Source: Bradyrhizobium sp. CSA112 (GTDB taxonomy: Bacteria; Pseudomonadota; Alphaproteobacteria; Rhizobiales; Xanthobacteraceae). From it: a DNA stretch of 64,000 nt. Position 1 is the stretch's first letter; every line of letters starts with the position of its first letter. Under the pieces are notes generated by a model. It worked only from the letters and a program-made list of their open reading frames with translations, was not told the origin of the DNA and did no database searches. Location: contig NZ_JAACFS010000012.1 in the NCBI RefSeq assembly GCF_029051645.1, positions 62,001-126,000 of the forward strand, in the 5' to 3' direction. Positions 32,116-40,113 of the stretch are shown here, piece by piece. The position numbers and the translations under genes are program-made.

Positions 32116-34740
32116 CTATTCCGCGGCGTCCCGCACGAAATCACCCCCTTTCGGGGCGGCGGCGCCTACCTGGCGCGGCAGCCCCATCAAAACCGGCTGG
32201 AACAGCACGGCGGCCGCCATCGTGCACATGAGCGCGAGCGCCATCATTTTTCCCATGCTCGAGATGCCGGGATAGCTCGACGACCACATGCTGCCAAACG
32301 CGACCGCATTGGTCATGGCACTGAAGATCACAGCCCGGGTCAGACTGGATTCCAGCAATCCGGTTTTGCCCTGGCGCCAAGCCAGGATGTAGTAAACCTT
32401 GAACGCGACGCCGACACCAAGCAGCAGCGGCAAAGCGATGATGTTGGCGAAGTTGAGCACCGTGCCCGTCAACGCGCAGATTTCCAGCGTGACGACACCG
32501 GCCAGCAGCAACGGTATCAAGGTCAGCATCACGTCCGTGACCTGCCGCAGGACAATCAACAACAGCAGCGCGATGGCGGCAAGCGCGACAATCCCCGCTT
32601 CGGCGAACGCATCGATGACGGTCTTTCCTGACTCATAAAGGCTGATCGCAGGGCCAGTCGCCAGGGGCTCCACGGCCATCACCGAAGTCGCGAAGTTTCT
32701 CAGCACGTTGACATCGCCAGGATCGCCCTTCGGCAAGGCCTGGACCCGCGCCCGCCCGTCAGGCAGTAGCCAGTTGCGAACCAGATCGGCGGGAAGATTG
32801 TCGATCGTCACAAGCTGCGGATCCAGGCTGTTCCGAAGCCAGCCCAGATCATGGTTCAGCGACGGAACGACGGCCGCTTCGGCCCGTTGGCGCGTCGCCT
32901 CGTCGGACTGCGCCAGACGATTCAGTAGGCCGGAAACGCTTCGCACGGCATCGGCGCCCGGTCCGGTTGCAGTGCCGGCGACCTTCGAGAGATTCTCCGC
33001 GGTCGAACGGATGGCGACGACGGTGTCCTTGTCCGAAGGCGCCGATCCACTTTTCGGATCGAGGGCCGCGCGGAGACGCAAAGCAGCGGCCTTGATCACG
33101 GCAAACTTCTGTTCCTGGTCGTCAGGGACGAAGCTGTTGAGCGTAAGGGTTCGCAACACTTGAGGCAGTGCAGCCAGACGCTTCGCGATGTCGTCGGCCT
33201 CGGCAAGGGATTTTGCCACGAGGTCTGCATCGCTGCCGCTGGTCAGCGGATTTCCCTGCAACTCGCGATAGGCCACCACTGACGGAGCTTTAGGGTCCTG
33301 CAGGTTGATCGGGTTGAAATCGAACGAAAGCTTGAACAGCAGTGGCGTTCCGGCGAGCACCACGAGGAAGGTGCCGGCGATGACAGCAATACGATGACGC
33401 TGCAGGAAGCCGTCAAGCGACGCCAGTCTGCCGAAACCCACCGGGGCCGCCTCCCCCGGAGGAGAGAGCAGTGCCAACACCGCCGGTACCAAAGTGATGC
33501 TGCAAAGAAACGCAACCAGCATCCCGCATCCGGCGATCAGGCCCAGCTCGGAGAGGCCCTTGTAGCTAGTCGGCAGAAACGAGAAGAAAGCAACCGCGGT
33601 TGCTCCCGCGGCCAGTGTAAGAGGGGCTGCGATCTCTCGAGCGGCCCTTCTCAGCGCCTCGTGCAGATCGCCACACTCATAGCGTTCGGAGCGGTAACGC
33701 ACGCTGAACTGAATGCCGAAATCGACGCCGAGCCCGACAAACAGGACGAAGAACGCGATGGAGAGCAGATTAAAGGCTCCCACGAACGCAAGGCCCAGGG
33801 CCGCAGCGGTGGCAAGCCCGACTACCACACTAAAGGCGACGGCGGCCACAATCTTCCACGAGCGCAGTGCCAGCCACAGGATGATCAGCGTCCCGAACAA
33901 GGCAATCAACGTGTCACGCAGCGCGCTCCGCTGAATGACCGAAAACTGATCGTCGTTCATCGGCGCCGTGCCGGTCAACTGCACGGATGCCCCAAACTTC
34001 TCAGCCAGCTTGAGGTCAGCGGCCGCACGATGAATGCTGTCGGCCGCCTTGCGGCCCGGCTGTAGCGCGGAAAAGTCCAGCACCGGCTGCACCTCGATGA
34101 AATGGCGCAATTGTACCGCTTGCGGCGGCTCTCCCCGCACCAGGGCCTGCCACGAAAACGTTGTCGGCTTGCCGGCCAGCACATCATTCAGGGTTTTTCC
34201 GGCGATCGAGAGCGGCCACACCAACTGGTCGAGCTTGATTTCGCCGCCCTGGACACCGTCAGCCGCAAAGTCGAGCGTCTTCATGACACCGCGCAGGCTC
34301 GGATCGGCCGCCAGGGTACCGACGAGAATGTCGGCGCTCGACAACCCGGCCATCGAGTCCTTGACGCTCGGCAGGGGTTCGAACAGGAGGCCGTTCTGCT
34401 CAAAAAACTTTCCGCCGTCCGGCTGGACCACGGAGCGGAACAGATTCTGGCTTTTGACAAGTTCCTTTTGCAGAGCGCTCGTCGCCTGCTCGGCGTCCTC
34501 CGGCGTCGGCGCCGTCACGATGACCAGGATTTCCTCCTGCGGAAAGGCTCTGGCAAGATCAGCCTGGCGCTGGCGCCAGGGTAAATCCTCGGCAATGAGA
34601 TTTTCCGTATCGGTCGTGATCGAGAAGCGCGCGACGTCATAGCCGGTAGCGGCTGCCGCGAGCAAAATCCCGAAGATGAAAACTCGCCAGGGGTGACGCG
34701 CACAGAAATCGACGACTCTAATGATCGTTGAGTTCACCAT
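32116..34740 (-). CDS. hpnN: MMPL/RND transporter, hopanoid transporter HpnN-like
   Basis: 874 aa from ATG 34740, preceded by GAGAGAGACAG; the extension to 34857 has no start signal. RND-superfamily protein with twelve helices in two halves. Each half has a large periplasmic loop after its first helix (first loop about 45-290). Helix segments VLFVGLGVDFGIQFSVRYR in the first half and LLLGVGVAFKVYYILAW in the second are the equivalents of the GxxxD helix. The overall size, the start HPWRVFIFGILLAAAATGYDVARFSITTDTENLI and the ending fit the HpnN family, which moves hopanoids to the outer membrane. No hopanoid biosynthesis genes are near, so this could be a paralogue with another lipid substrate. 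Confidence 0.78.
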   Translation of the reverse strand: MVNSTIIRVVDFCARHPWRVFIFGILLAAAATGYDVARFSITTDTENLIAEDLPWRQRQADLARAFPQEEILVIVTAPTPEDAEQATSALQKELVKSQNLFRSVVQPDGGKFFEQNGLLFEPLPSVKDSMAGLSSADILVGTLAADPSLRGVMKTLDFAADGVQGGEIKLDQLVWPLSIAGKTLNDVLAGKPTTFSWQALVRGEPPQAVQLRHFIEVQPVLDFSALQPGRKAADSIHRAAADLKLAEKFGASVQLTGTAPMNDDQFSVIQRSALRDTLIALFGTLIILWLALRSWKIVAAVAFSVVVGLATAAALGLAFVGAFNLLSIAFFVLFVGLGVDFGIQFSVRYRSERYECGDLHEALRRAAREIAAPLTLAAGATAVAFFSFLPTSYKGLSELGLIAGCGMLVAFLCSITLVPAVLALLSPPGEAAPVGFGRLASLDGFLQRHRIAVIAGTFLVVLAGTPLLFKLSFDFNPINLQDPKAPSVVAYRELQGNPLTSGSDADLVAKSLAEADDIAKRLAALPQVLRTLTLNSFVPDDQEQKFAVIKAAALRLRAALDPKSGSAPSDKDTVVAIRSTAENLSKVAGTATGPGADAVRSVSGLLNRLAQSDEATRQRAEAAVVPSLNHDLGWLRNSLDPQLVTIDNLPADLVRNWLLPDGRARVQALPKGDPGDVNVLRNFATSVMAVEPLATGPAISLYESGKTVIDAFAEAGIVALAAIALLLLIVLRQVTDVMLTLIPLLLAGVVTLEICALTGTVLNFANIIALPLLLGVGVAFKVYYILAWRQGKTGLLESSLTRAVIFSAMTNAVAFGSMWSSSYPGISSMGKMMALALMCTMAAAVLFQPVLMGLPRQVGAAAPKGGDFVRDAAE

Positions 34741-35201
34741 GATGACTGTCTCTCTCGATGCGCGCATGAACTTCACGCCGTCGGCATCATGCTGCGCTGG
34801 CTGTCTTCGCCAGATATGCGCGTCGACCGGCGTGGCGTCTTCCGACGTTCGCCGCAATGTTTCGAATTCGAACGAGGCTCAAGGATGGCCCGGTGAGAGC
34901 GTCACCGGCTCGTATCCGCGTTCGTCCCAGTCCGCTGCGTGCGCGCCGGCGTGGATGTACTCCGGCGGCCATGCCGGATAGATCGCAATCCACTGTCTTC
35001 GGACGAACCACGAACAAATGGATTGGCGCGTGTTTGCGTCGGTGTCGCATGGAGCAGGCGGTACGCTGCGTAACCCCTTGTAACTACACGGAGCCAGCGG
35101 AGCATACGGAATCAGCGATACAACGCGAATTTTTCGATTAAGAACAAATTGAGGGCCGACAAGAAGCTGTTGATTTTATTGCATTAAGCGCAGCACGAGC
35201 G
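34741..35201. other. Gap without recognisable gene inside right island end
   Basis: Short frames in this stretch lack ribosome sites and family features, and no integrase remnant can be recognised although this is where one would usually sit. AT content rises towards 35100-35190. Promoter for the leftward hpnN-like gene is presumably near 34780-34900 but I see no convincing box. Confidence 0.4.
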
Positions 35202-35202
35202 C

Positions 35203-35279
35203 TGGCGATCCCGGGAAGACTCGAACTTCCGACCTACGGTTTAGGAAACCGTCGCTCTATCCGGCTGAGCTACGGGACC
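35203..35279 (-). tRNA. tRNA-Arg (anticodon CCT)
   Basis: On the minus strand: acceptor GGTCCCG pairs with CGGGATC (one G-T), D arm GCTC..GAGC, anticodon stem ACGGT/ACCGT with loop TTCCTAA (anticodon CCT), variable AGGTC, T arm GGAAG-TTCGAGT-CTTCC, discriminator G and an encoded CCA (35203-35205). Reads AGG codons. Its 3' end faces the island and is duplicated at 27736-27786. Confidence 0.96.
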
Positions 35280-35599
35280 GCGAACCTGTGTGGCAAGACA
35301 GGTGCTGGGCGCTTCATAGCAAAGCGGGCCTGGCATCGCCAGCCCTACAGAGCGGTCCATTGGGTCGCATGATTGGGACGCACGATAGAACTCCGGCCAT
35401 GTCCAAAGACGCCGGGATCGGCAGTCCCGCCAATTTTAGCAAAACGCCCCCGGCGATCGTCCCCGGAACCAAATGGCCGTTCGCCCATCGGGCGACAGAT
35501 ATAGCGGCTGGCAAAAAACATAGCGCCCAGCAATGGGGGCTTTGTCTGCGGCCATCTCCGCCGCTGCTCGGCCTGTGCCGATAGTCCCCAAGATGCTTA
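35280..35599. other. Intergenic stretch, no gene seen
   Basis: Between tRNA-Arg and the stress promoter. Open frames on either strand (about 98 and 115 codons) overlap each other, lack ribosome sites and show no recognisable domain. CTGTGTGGCAAGACAG at 35287-35302 is a weak dyad just upstream of the tRNA. Confidence 0.4.
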
Positions 35600-35624
35600 G
35601 GAACATTCATTGGCGGGTCCTGTT
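35600..35624 (+). promoter_or_regulatory. EcfG-type (general stress) promoter of PRC-barrel gene
   Basis: GGAAC (35600-35604), 16-base spacer, TGTT (35621-35624), 36 bases before the ATG. Alphaproteobacterial EcfG/PhyR-controlled promoters have GGAAC and (C)GTT with a 16-17 base spacer. The match is nearly exact, and PRC-barrel genes are often in that regulon. Confidence 0.6.
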
Positions 35625-35660
35625 CTAGAAGCACCGGATCAACCTTCCGAGGAGGATACA

Positions 35661-36173
35661 ATGCAGAAACTTTTAGCTGCGGCGCTTTTGAGTGCTGTCG
35701 TCTTCAGTGCTCCCGCCTATGCGCAGACCGCGCAGACGGCCCAACCCAGCGAACAGGCCGCCCCTGCCGCCGGCTCGCAGGAAAAGATGATGCTCAAGGA
35801 CAACTGGCGTGCGTCCAAGCTCATGGGCCTCGACGTCTATAACGACGCCAATGAGAAACTCGGCGACATCAATGAACTGATCCTGGACAAGAACGGCAAA
35901 GTCGCTGCCGTGGTCATCGGTGTCGGCGGCTTCCTGGGCATGGGCGAGCATGACATCGCCGTTTCCATGGACAAGCTCAAATTCATGGAAGAGCCGGTCC
36001 GCACCAGCGCGACAGCGACGACAACGCGCGGCGAGACAACGACCGGCGCGGCCACGAGCACGACCGGACGTAGCGCTGATACCAACGACTGGATGCCCGA
36101 TCACGCCGTGATGAGCGGCACCAAGGAGCAGCTCAAGGCGATGCCGCAGTTCAAGTATTCAGACCACAACTGA
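35661..36173 (+). CDS. Exported PRC-barrel domain protein
   Basis: 170 aa from ATG 35661 with GAGGAGGATACA upstream; codons back to 35610 are not used. Signal peptide MQKLLAAALLSAVVFSAPAYAQ, a short Gln/Pro/Ala linker, then a PRC barrel: WRASKLMGLDVYNDANEKLGDINELILDKNGKVAAVVIGVGGFLGMGEHDIAVSMDKL (about 50-108). A Thr-rich section (TSATATTTRGETTTGAATSTT) and an acidic/aromatic tail end it. PRC barrels are small beta-folds that bind partners. A periplasmic stress-related role is inferred from the promoter at 35600. A strong terminator follows. Confidence 0.88.
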   Translation: MQKLLAAALLSAVVFSAPAYAQTAQTAQPSEQAAPAAGSQEKMMLKDNWRASKLMGLDVYNDANEKLGDINELILDKNGKVAAVVIGVGGFLGMGEHDIAVSMDKLKFMEEPVRTSATATTTRGETTTGAATSTTGRSADTNDWMPDHAVMSGTKEQLKAMPQFKYSDHN

Positions 36174-36190
36174 GGCGTCTGGCGCCTTGC

Positions 36191-36226
36191 ATGATAAAGG
36201 CCCCACCCCGGTGGGGCCTTTATCAT
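36191..36226. terminator. Bidirectional intrinsic terminator
   Basis: ATGATAAAGGCCCCACC-CC-GGTGGGGCCTTTATCAT, a perfect 17-base inverted repeat with A and T runs on its flanks. It lies between the PRC-barrel gene (+) and the Bug-protein gene (-), so it can stop both. Confidence 0.9.
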
Positions 36227-36272
36227 GAGCGATCACAAAACTACGCACGCGGCTCGGGCGTATCCTGCAGCC

Positions 36273-37235
36273 CTACGCCTTGATATTGTTCTCGCGCACG
36301 ACCTGGCCCCAGATACTCACCTGCTTGGCGAAGAACGTCGAGAACTCCTTGCCGTCGGCAAGCAGCAGCGTCATCTGCTGCGTCTCGCGCAATTGGGCGG
36401 CCACGGCCGGCTCGCTCAAAATCTCCTTCACCGATTTCCCCATGTCGGCGATGACATCGGGCGGCGTTCCCTTGGGCGCGAAAATACCCCACCAGGCCAG
36501 CGTCTCGAAATCGGGGAAGCCTGCCTCGATCGCGGTCTGCGTGTCCTTCAGCGCGGGCATCCGTTCGCGGCCCATCTGCAGGATCGGCCGCAGCCTGTTG
36601 GTGCCGAGTTGCGCCGTGATCAGCGCCGCCGATCCGATGATCAGATCGACATGGCCGCCGAGCACGTCGTTCATGGCGGGACCGCCGCCGCGATAAGGCA
36701 CATGCGTGATCTCGACGCCGGCCTTCTTGGCGAGCACGGTCATCGCGAGATGGCCAAGCGTGCCGATGCCGACGGAGGCGTATTTCACCGCGCCGGGATT
36801 TGCCTTGCAGGCCGCGATCACGTCGGCAAAGGTCTTGTACGGCCGCTCGGCATTCGCGGCGACGACGTAGGGCGCGGTGCCGACCAGGAACACCGGTACC
36901 AGATCCTTCTCGACGTCCAGCCCCGGCTTTTCCAGAATCGAGGGGATGACCGCGTGCGAATCGAACGTCACCAGAAACGTCGCGCCGTCAGGAGCGCTCT
37001 TGGCGACCTGTACGGCGCCGAGCGAGCCGGCCGCACCCGACTTGTTTTCCACCAGCACGGTCCGGCCGAGTTTGGTCTGCAAATGAGACTGCAGCAATCG
37101 CGCCAGCGCGTCGGTGGAGCCACCCGGCGGAAACGGCACCACCAGCGTCATGTTCTTGGCCGGCTGTGCCAGCGCCGGCGTCACCACGAACGCGGCCGAT
37201 GCCGCCAGCAAATTGCGTCTGGTAATCTTCACCAC
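36273..37235 (-). CDS. Bug/TctC-family periplasmic solute-binding protein
   Basis: 320 aa. Tat-like leader TRRNLLAASAAFVVTPALAQ, then MTLVVPFPPGGSTDALARLL, the hallmark of Bug proteins that bind carboxylic acids for TctAB-type transporters or act as sensors. Further family segments are VENKSGAAGSLGAVQVAKSAPDG and ITHVPYRGGGPAMNDVLGGHVDL. No tctA or tctB genes are in the window; orphan Bug proteins are common in this group. It is downstream of a cupin and an RraA-like aldolase gene on the same strand, so the ligand may be the acid they process (inference). Confidence 0.92.
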   Translation of the reverse strand: MVKITRRNLLAASAAFVVTPALAQPAKNMTLVVPFPPGGSTDALARLLQSHLQTKLGRTVLVENKSGAAGSLGAVQVAKSAPDGATFLVTFDSHAVIPSILEKPGLDVEKDLVPVFLVGTAPYVVAANAERPYKTFADVIAACKANPGAVKYASVGIGTLGHLAMTVLAKKAGVEITHVPYRGGGPAMNDVLGGHVDLIIGSAALITAQLGTNRLRPILQMGRERMPALKDTQTAIEAGFPDFETLAWWGIFAPKGTPPDVIADMGKSVKEILSEPAVAAQLRETQQMTLLLADGKEFSTFFAKQVSIWGQVVRENNIKA

Positions 37236-37288
37236 GTCTCTCCTCCCGTTTGTCGCTGCGCTTTTTTGTTTTTGTTCGCAGACTTGTC

Positions 37289-37657
37289 TTAAGTGCCGAA
37301 GCCGGACCCGGCTTTCTTGTATTCGGGCCGCGGCGGGCTGAAGATGTCAAGCACGCGCGCGCCCTCTGGTCCAGCCCGCATCGTGTGCGGCACGTTACCT
37401 GGCGTGCGCCAGAAATCGCCCTTCTTGACTGGAATTTCCTCATCCCCCTGAACGCGGATGGCCGAGCCATCGAGCAGCACGCCCCATTGCTCCTCGGGAT
37501 GATGATGCAGGGTGCCTTGCGCGTGCGGCGCCAGCGTCACCACCGACAGCATCGCGTGCTCGCCGGAGAAGATTTGCGTCGTGACCCCGGACGCGAGTTC
37601 GCGAAACAGGCCGTCATGCGGGTTGTCCAGATTGTGAAATTCGTCCTTCTGACTCAT
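37289..37657 (-). CDS. Single-domain cupin
   Basis: 122 aa. One cupin barrel: motif 1 APHAQGTLHHHPEEQWGVLLDG (metal-binding His triplet plus Glu) and motif 2 KKGDFWRTPGNVPHTMRAGPEG (third His). The metal site is therefore intact. Such small cupins act as isomerases, decarboxylases or ligand sensors; the family is too broad to assign. It sits 53 bases upstream of the Bug gene and downstream of the RraA-like gene, all on the minus strand, suggesting one pathway. Confidence 0.88.
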   Translation of the reverse strand: MSQKDEFHNLDNPHDGLFRELASGVTTQIFSGEHAMLSVVTLAPHAQGTLHHHPEEQWGVLLDGSAIRVQGDEEIPVKKGDFWRTPGNVPHTMRAGPEGARVLDIFSPPRPEYKKAGSGFGT

Positions 37658-37729
37658 CGTTCCTCCCTCAAGCGCGCAATTGGGTTACTCAGCGACAGTT
37701 TGATCCAGGCGACTCGTACCGGCTCCGTT

Positions 37730-37836
37730 CCCCGGATGCTGCGCAGCGCGAAGCGGTGCGCTGCTGATCCGGGGTCCCACGCGCCGCCACGGGGTCCCGG
37801 CTCTGCAGTGCAGCGCTATGCGCTGCACTGCGTCCG
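37730..37836. repeat. Composite hairpin repeat, family H (CCCCGGATGCTGCGCAGC...)
   Basis: CCCCGGATGCTGCGCAGC and GCGCTGCTGATCCGGGG form the first hairpin; CAGTGCAGCGCTATGCGCTG CACTG forms the second; GTCCGG ends it. It lies between the RraA-like and cupin genes on the minus strand. Same style as the other families: nested dyads in a gap that is not a divergent promoter region. Confidence 0.7.
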
Positions 37837-37881
37837 GTACACGGGTGTGCGGCCTCGGATCATTGCGCATCGATCAAAATC

Positions 37882-38520
37882 TCAAGACTTGCCGTAGCTG
37901 CCCTGGTAACGGCCTTCCCGGATCGCAAGGAGCGTATCCTCCTCGCGCGCGACCTGGGCGCGGACCGCCTCCAGCAATGCGGCAGCCGTTGAGGCGGGAA
38001 ACGACACCACGCCGTCTTCGTCGCCGACCACGATGTCGCCGGGCGCGATCACCGAGCCGCCGATCGAAACCGGTACGTTGATCTCGCCGGGGCCGTTCTT
38101 GTAGGGCCCACGGTGGATCGCCGTGCGGGCAAAGCACGGAAAGTCCGATGCGGCAAACGCCGCGACGTCGCGGATGGCGCCGTCGATCACATAACCCGCA
38201 GCGCCCCTGTACTCGGCAATGTTCTTCATGATCTCGCCGACCAGAGCCCTCGTCTCGTCGCCGCCGCCATCGACCACGATGACGTCGCCCGGCCCGACCA
38301 GCTCCAGCGCCCGGTGGATCGCAAGATTATCGCCGGGCCGCGTGCGCACCGTGAAGGCGGCCCCGACCAGCCGGCCGGCGCGGTGAAACGGCCGCAGGCC
38401 GACGGCGCCCGGCAGCCGGGCGAGATTGTCGCTGATGATGGAGGTCGGCGCATGCCTGAACGCCTCGATCAGGTCAGGTGCGGGCTTCGGCACGCTCGTC
38501 ATGGCCGTGGTGATGCTCAT
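37882..38520 (-). CDS. RraA-like / 4-hydroxy-4-methyl-2-oxoglutarate aldolase family
   Basis: 212 aa from ATG 38520 (MSITTAMTSVPKPAPDLIEAFRHAPTSIISDNL); a frame open to 38829 is mostly non-coding. The RraA fold signature is GPGDVIVVDGGGDETRALVGEIM and the metal/substrate motif is GYVIDGAIRDVAAF (Arg-Asp). Family members split HMG or citramalyl-type acids into pyruvate and a second product, with a divalent metal. Co-directional with a cupin and a Bug binding protein, it probably starts a small carboxylic-acid catabolic unit. The divergent AraC gene 370 bases away is a possible regulator. Confidence 0.87.
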   Translation of the reverse strand: MSITTAMTSVPKPAPDLIEAFRHAPTSIISDNLARLPGAVGLRPFHRAGRLVGAAFTVRTRPGDNLAIHRALELVGPGDVIVVDGGGDETRALVGEIMKNIAEYRGAAGYVIDGAIRDVAAFAASDFPCFARTAIHRGPYKNGPGEINVPVSIGGSVIAPGDIVVGDEDGVVSFPASTAAALLEAVRAQVAREEDTLLAIREGRYQGSYGKS

Positions 38521-38891
38521 GCAGACTGTTTCCCTTGATGCTAGGCCGGACTTTTCTGCCATTCCGACCGTCGGCGCAACGTCGGCAGCTGGCGCCACGT
38601 AAGTTGCGCGCTGAACCGGTAGCCCCGGGGTCACCGCATGGCGCGGCAAACATGAAGCCTTCGGTTGCGGCAAAACAAATAGCATTCCGCATGAGCTGCT
38701 ATAATGGATTTGCAAGACTTCGCGCCGCGCCGGACCCGCGGCCAGCCGCGCGTCCCCGACTAGGCCCTTCGAATCCCTCGACAGTCGTTCGCGGTATGAA
38801 ATCGCGCCTCCCGCCACATTTGTTAACACGAAGTTAACCAGACCCGTTCGAAGTTAGAGACCGGATTCGATTTGGACCCGGTCACTTCAAG
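38521..38891. promoter_or_regulatory. Divergent promoter region, RraA-like and AraC genes
   Basis: No gene is supported here; the frame on the plus strand (38535-38837) has no start signal. Two GTTAAC palindromes at 38822-38827 and 38833-38838, one helical turn apart, lie about 55 bases before the araC-type gene and are a candidate operator. TTCGAAGTTA next to them partly repeats the motif. Confidence 0.4.
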
Positions 38892-39848
38892 ATGCTGTTC
38901 CAGAACCTTTCGCCTTCACCGGCGCTTGCGATCACGCAATTTTCCGACATCGACGCCTTCCGGCCGGTCGAGTTTGTCGCCGACGCGCGCAGCGTCCCGC
39001 TGAACCTCGCGAATTTCCACACCGCGCGTGCGACGGTGCAGTTGCCGGGATGCCAGATCAACCTGCTCACCTCGTTTCCCCGCATTCTCGATGTCAGCTA
39101 CCGCGCGGCGCACGGCGTCGTCATATTCCAGATCGAGGACGCCTACGAAGTCTCCGTCAACGGACTGTCCGTGAATCGTCCGGCCTTTGTCGGCATGCGC
39201 GGCAATGCGGATCTGCAGTTCGTCGAACCCCGCGGATCGCTGCACGTGATCATCACGCTTGGAGGCGGCCTGCGGGATCGGGAATGGTTCGATAGGCCGG
39301 ACGAGCTATGCCCGTTCACGCCGGACGCGGATGCGCTGGCGACGGTCAGATCGGTCACGTCTGGTATTCTGCAGACGGCTTCCGCCAGACCGGATCTATT
39401 GCAGGAGCCGTGCTCGGCGCTTGCCATCCAGGAAAACCTGTTGCTCGCCATCGACGAGATGTTCCGCCGCAGCAGGACGCCGGAACTGACGTTCCGGCTT
39501 GCAAACCGGAACTATTGCCGCCTCGTTCGCATGGTCGACGAATATGTCGCCTTTCATCCCGCCTCGGCGATCTACAGCGCCGACCTCGCCGAACAATGCG
39601 GCGTGTCGGTCAGAACGCTAGGCACGGCAATGGCGAGCGTTCGCGGCATGAGCCTGCATCGCTATTTGCGTCTCAAGCAGCTTTGGTCGACCCGCGCACA
39701 ACTCGTGAAGGGGTCAGATGCCATCACCGTGACGTCATGCGCCCGGGCCAACGGGTTCCATCACATGGGCGAATTTGCCAAGCTTTATCGCGCAACGTTC
39801 CAGGAAACGGCGTCACGCACATTGGCCCGCGCGCGAGGGACTGACTGA
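38892..39848 (+). CDS. AraC-family transcriptional regulator
   Basis: 318 aa. N-terminal ligand-type domain of about 210 residues (PVEFVADARSVPLNLANFHTARATVQLPG, then FVGMRGNADLQFVEPRGSLHVII) and a C-terminal double helix-turn-helix. The latter includes SAIYSADLAEQCGVSVRTLGTAMASVRGMSLHRYLRLKQL and then TSCARANGFHHMGEFAKLYRATFQETAS. The layout resembles regulators of the AraC group that act on aromatic or carboxylic compounds. Divergent from the RraA/cupin/Bug unit, which is its likely target (inference). Confidence 0.9.
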   Translation: MLFQNLSPSPALAITQFSDIDAFRPVEFVADARSVPLNLANFHTARATVQLPGCQINLLTSFPRILDVSYRAAHGVVIFQIEDAYEVSVNGLSVNRPAFVGMRGNADLQFVEPRGSLHVIITLGGGLRDREWFDRPDELCPFTPDADALATVRSVTSGILQTASARPDLLQEPCSALAIQENLLLAIDEMFRRSRTPELTFRLANRNYCRLVRMVDEYVAFHPASAIYSADLAEQCGVSVRTLGTAMASVRGMSLHRYLRLKQLWSTRAQLVKGSDAITVTSCARANGFHHMGEFAKLYRATFQETASRTLARARGTD

Positions 39849-40113
39849 TTCTTGCCACAATGTGGCGTGCTTATCCGCTCGCCTTCGGAAGGTGCACTTA
39901 GAATCGCTCCAGCATGGTGCGCGCATGCGAACTTTGGCGTTGAATTTCTTCAATAATTTCGACGACATAGCGTTGTGTTCCATCGGTCACATCCATCGGA
40001 TAAGCTCACAACGCCAGCGGGAACATCGAGCAATTTCGGCGTGACAGCGCTGCCAAAATGATGACAATCGACTCAATCAAAGTTCCCAAGAATTCGACTG
40101 GAGAGTAACGTCC

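Larger units (their letters stand above)
27736..35252. mobile_element. tRNA-Arg-bounded genomic island without integrase
   Basis: A 7.5 kb segment between a truncated and an intact tRNA-Arg(CCT) 3' end in direct orientation. The intact tRNA's 3' end points into the segment, as expected for integration at that end. Cargo: a response-regulator fragment, an aaeBXA-like efflux operon (28238-31651) and an hpnN-like RND transporter (32116-34740). No recombinase, relaxase or replication gene is visible. None of the intergenic repeat families found on both sides occurs inside it. I infer acquisition by site-specific recombination, with the integrase lost or supplied in trans. Confidence 0.75.

Noticed and set aside
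35288-35661. Frames of 98 (+) and 115 (-) codons between tRNA-Arg and the PRC-barrel gene
   Set aside because: They overlap each other, lack ribosome sites and cover the stress promoter.
39999-40045. GGAAC ... CGTG before the 206-residue exported protein as stress promoter
   Set aside because: The -10 part does not match (GTGA rather than GTT).
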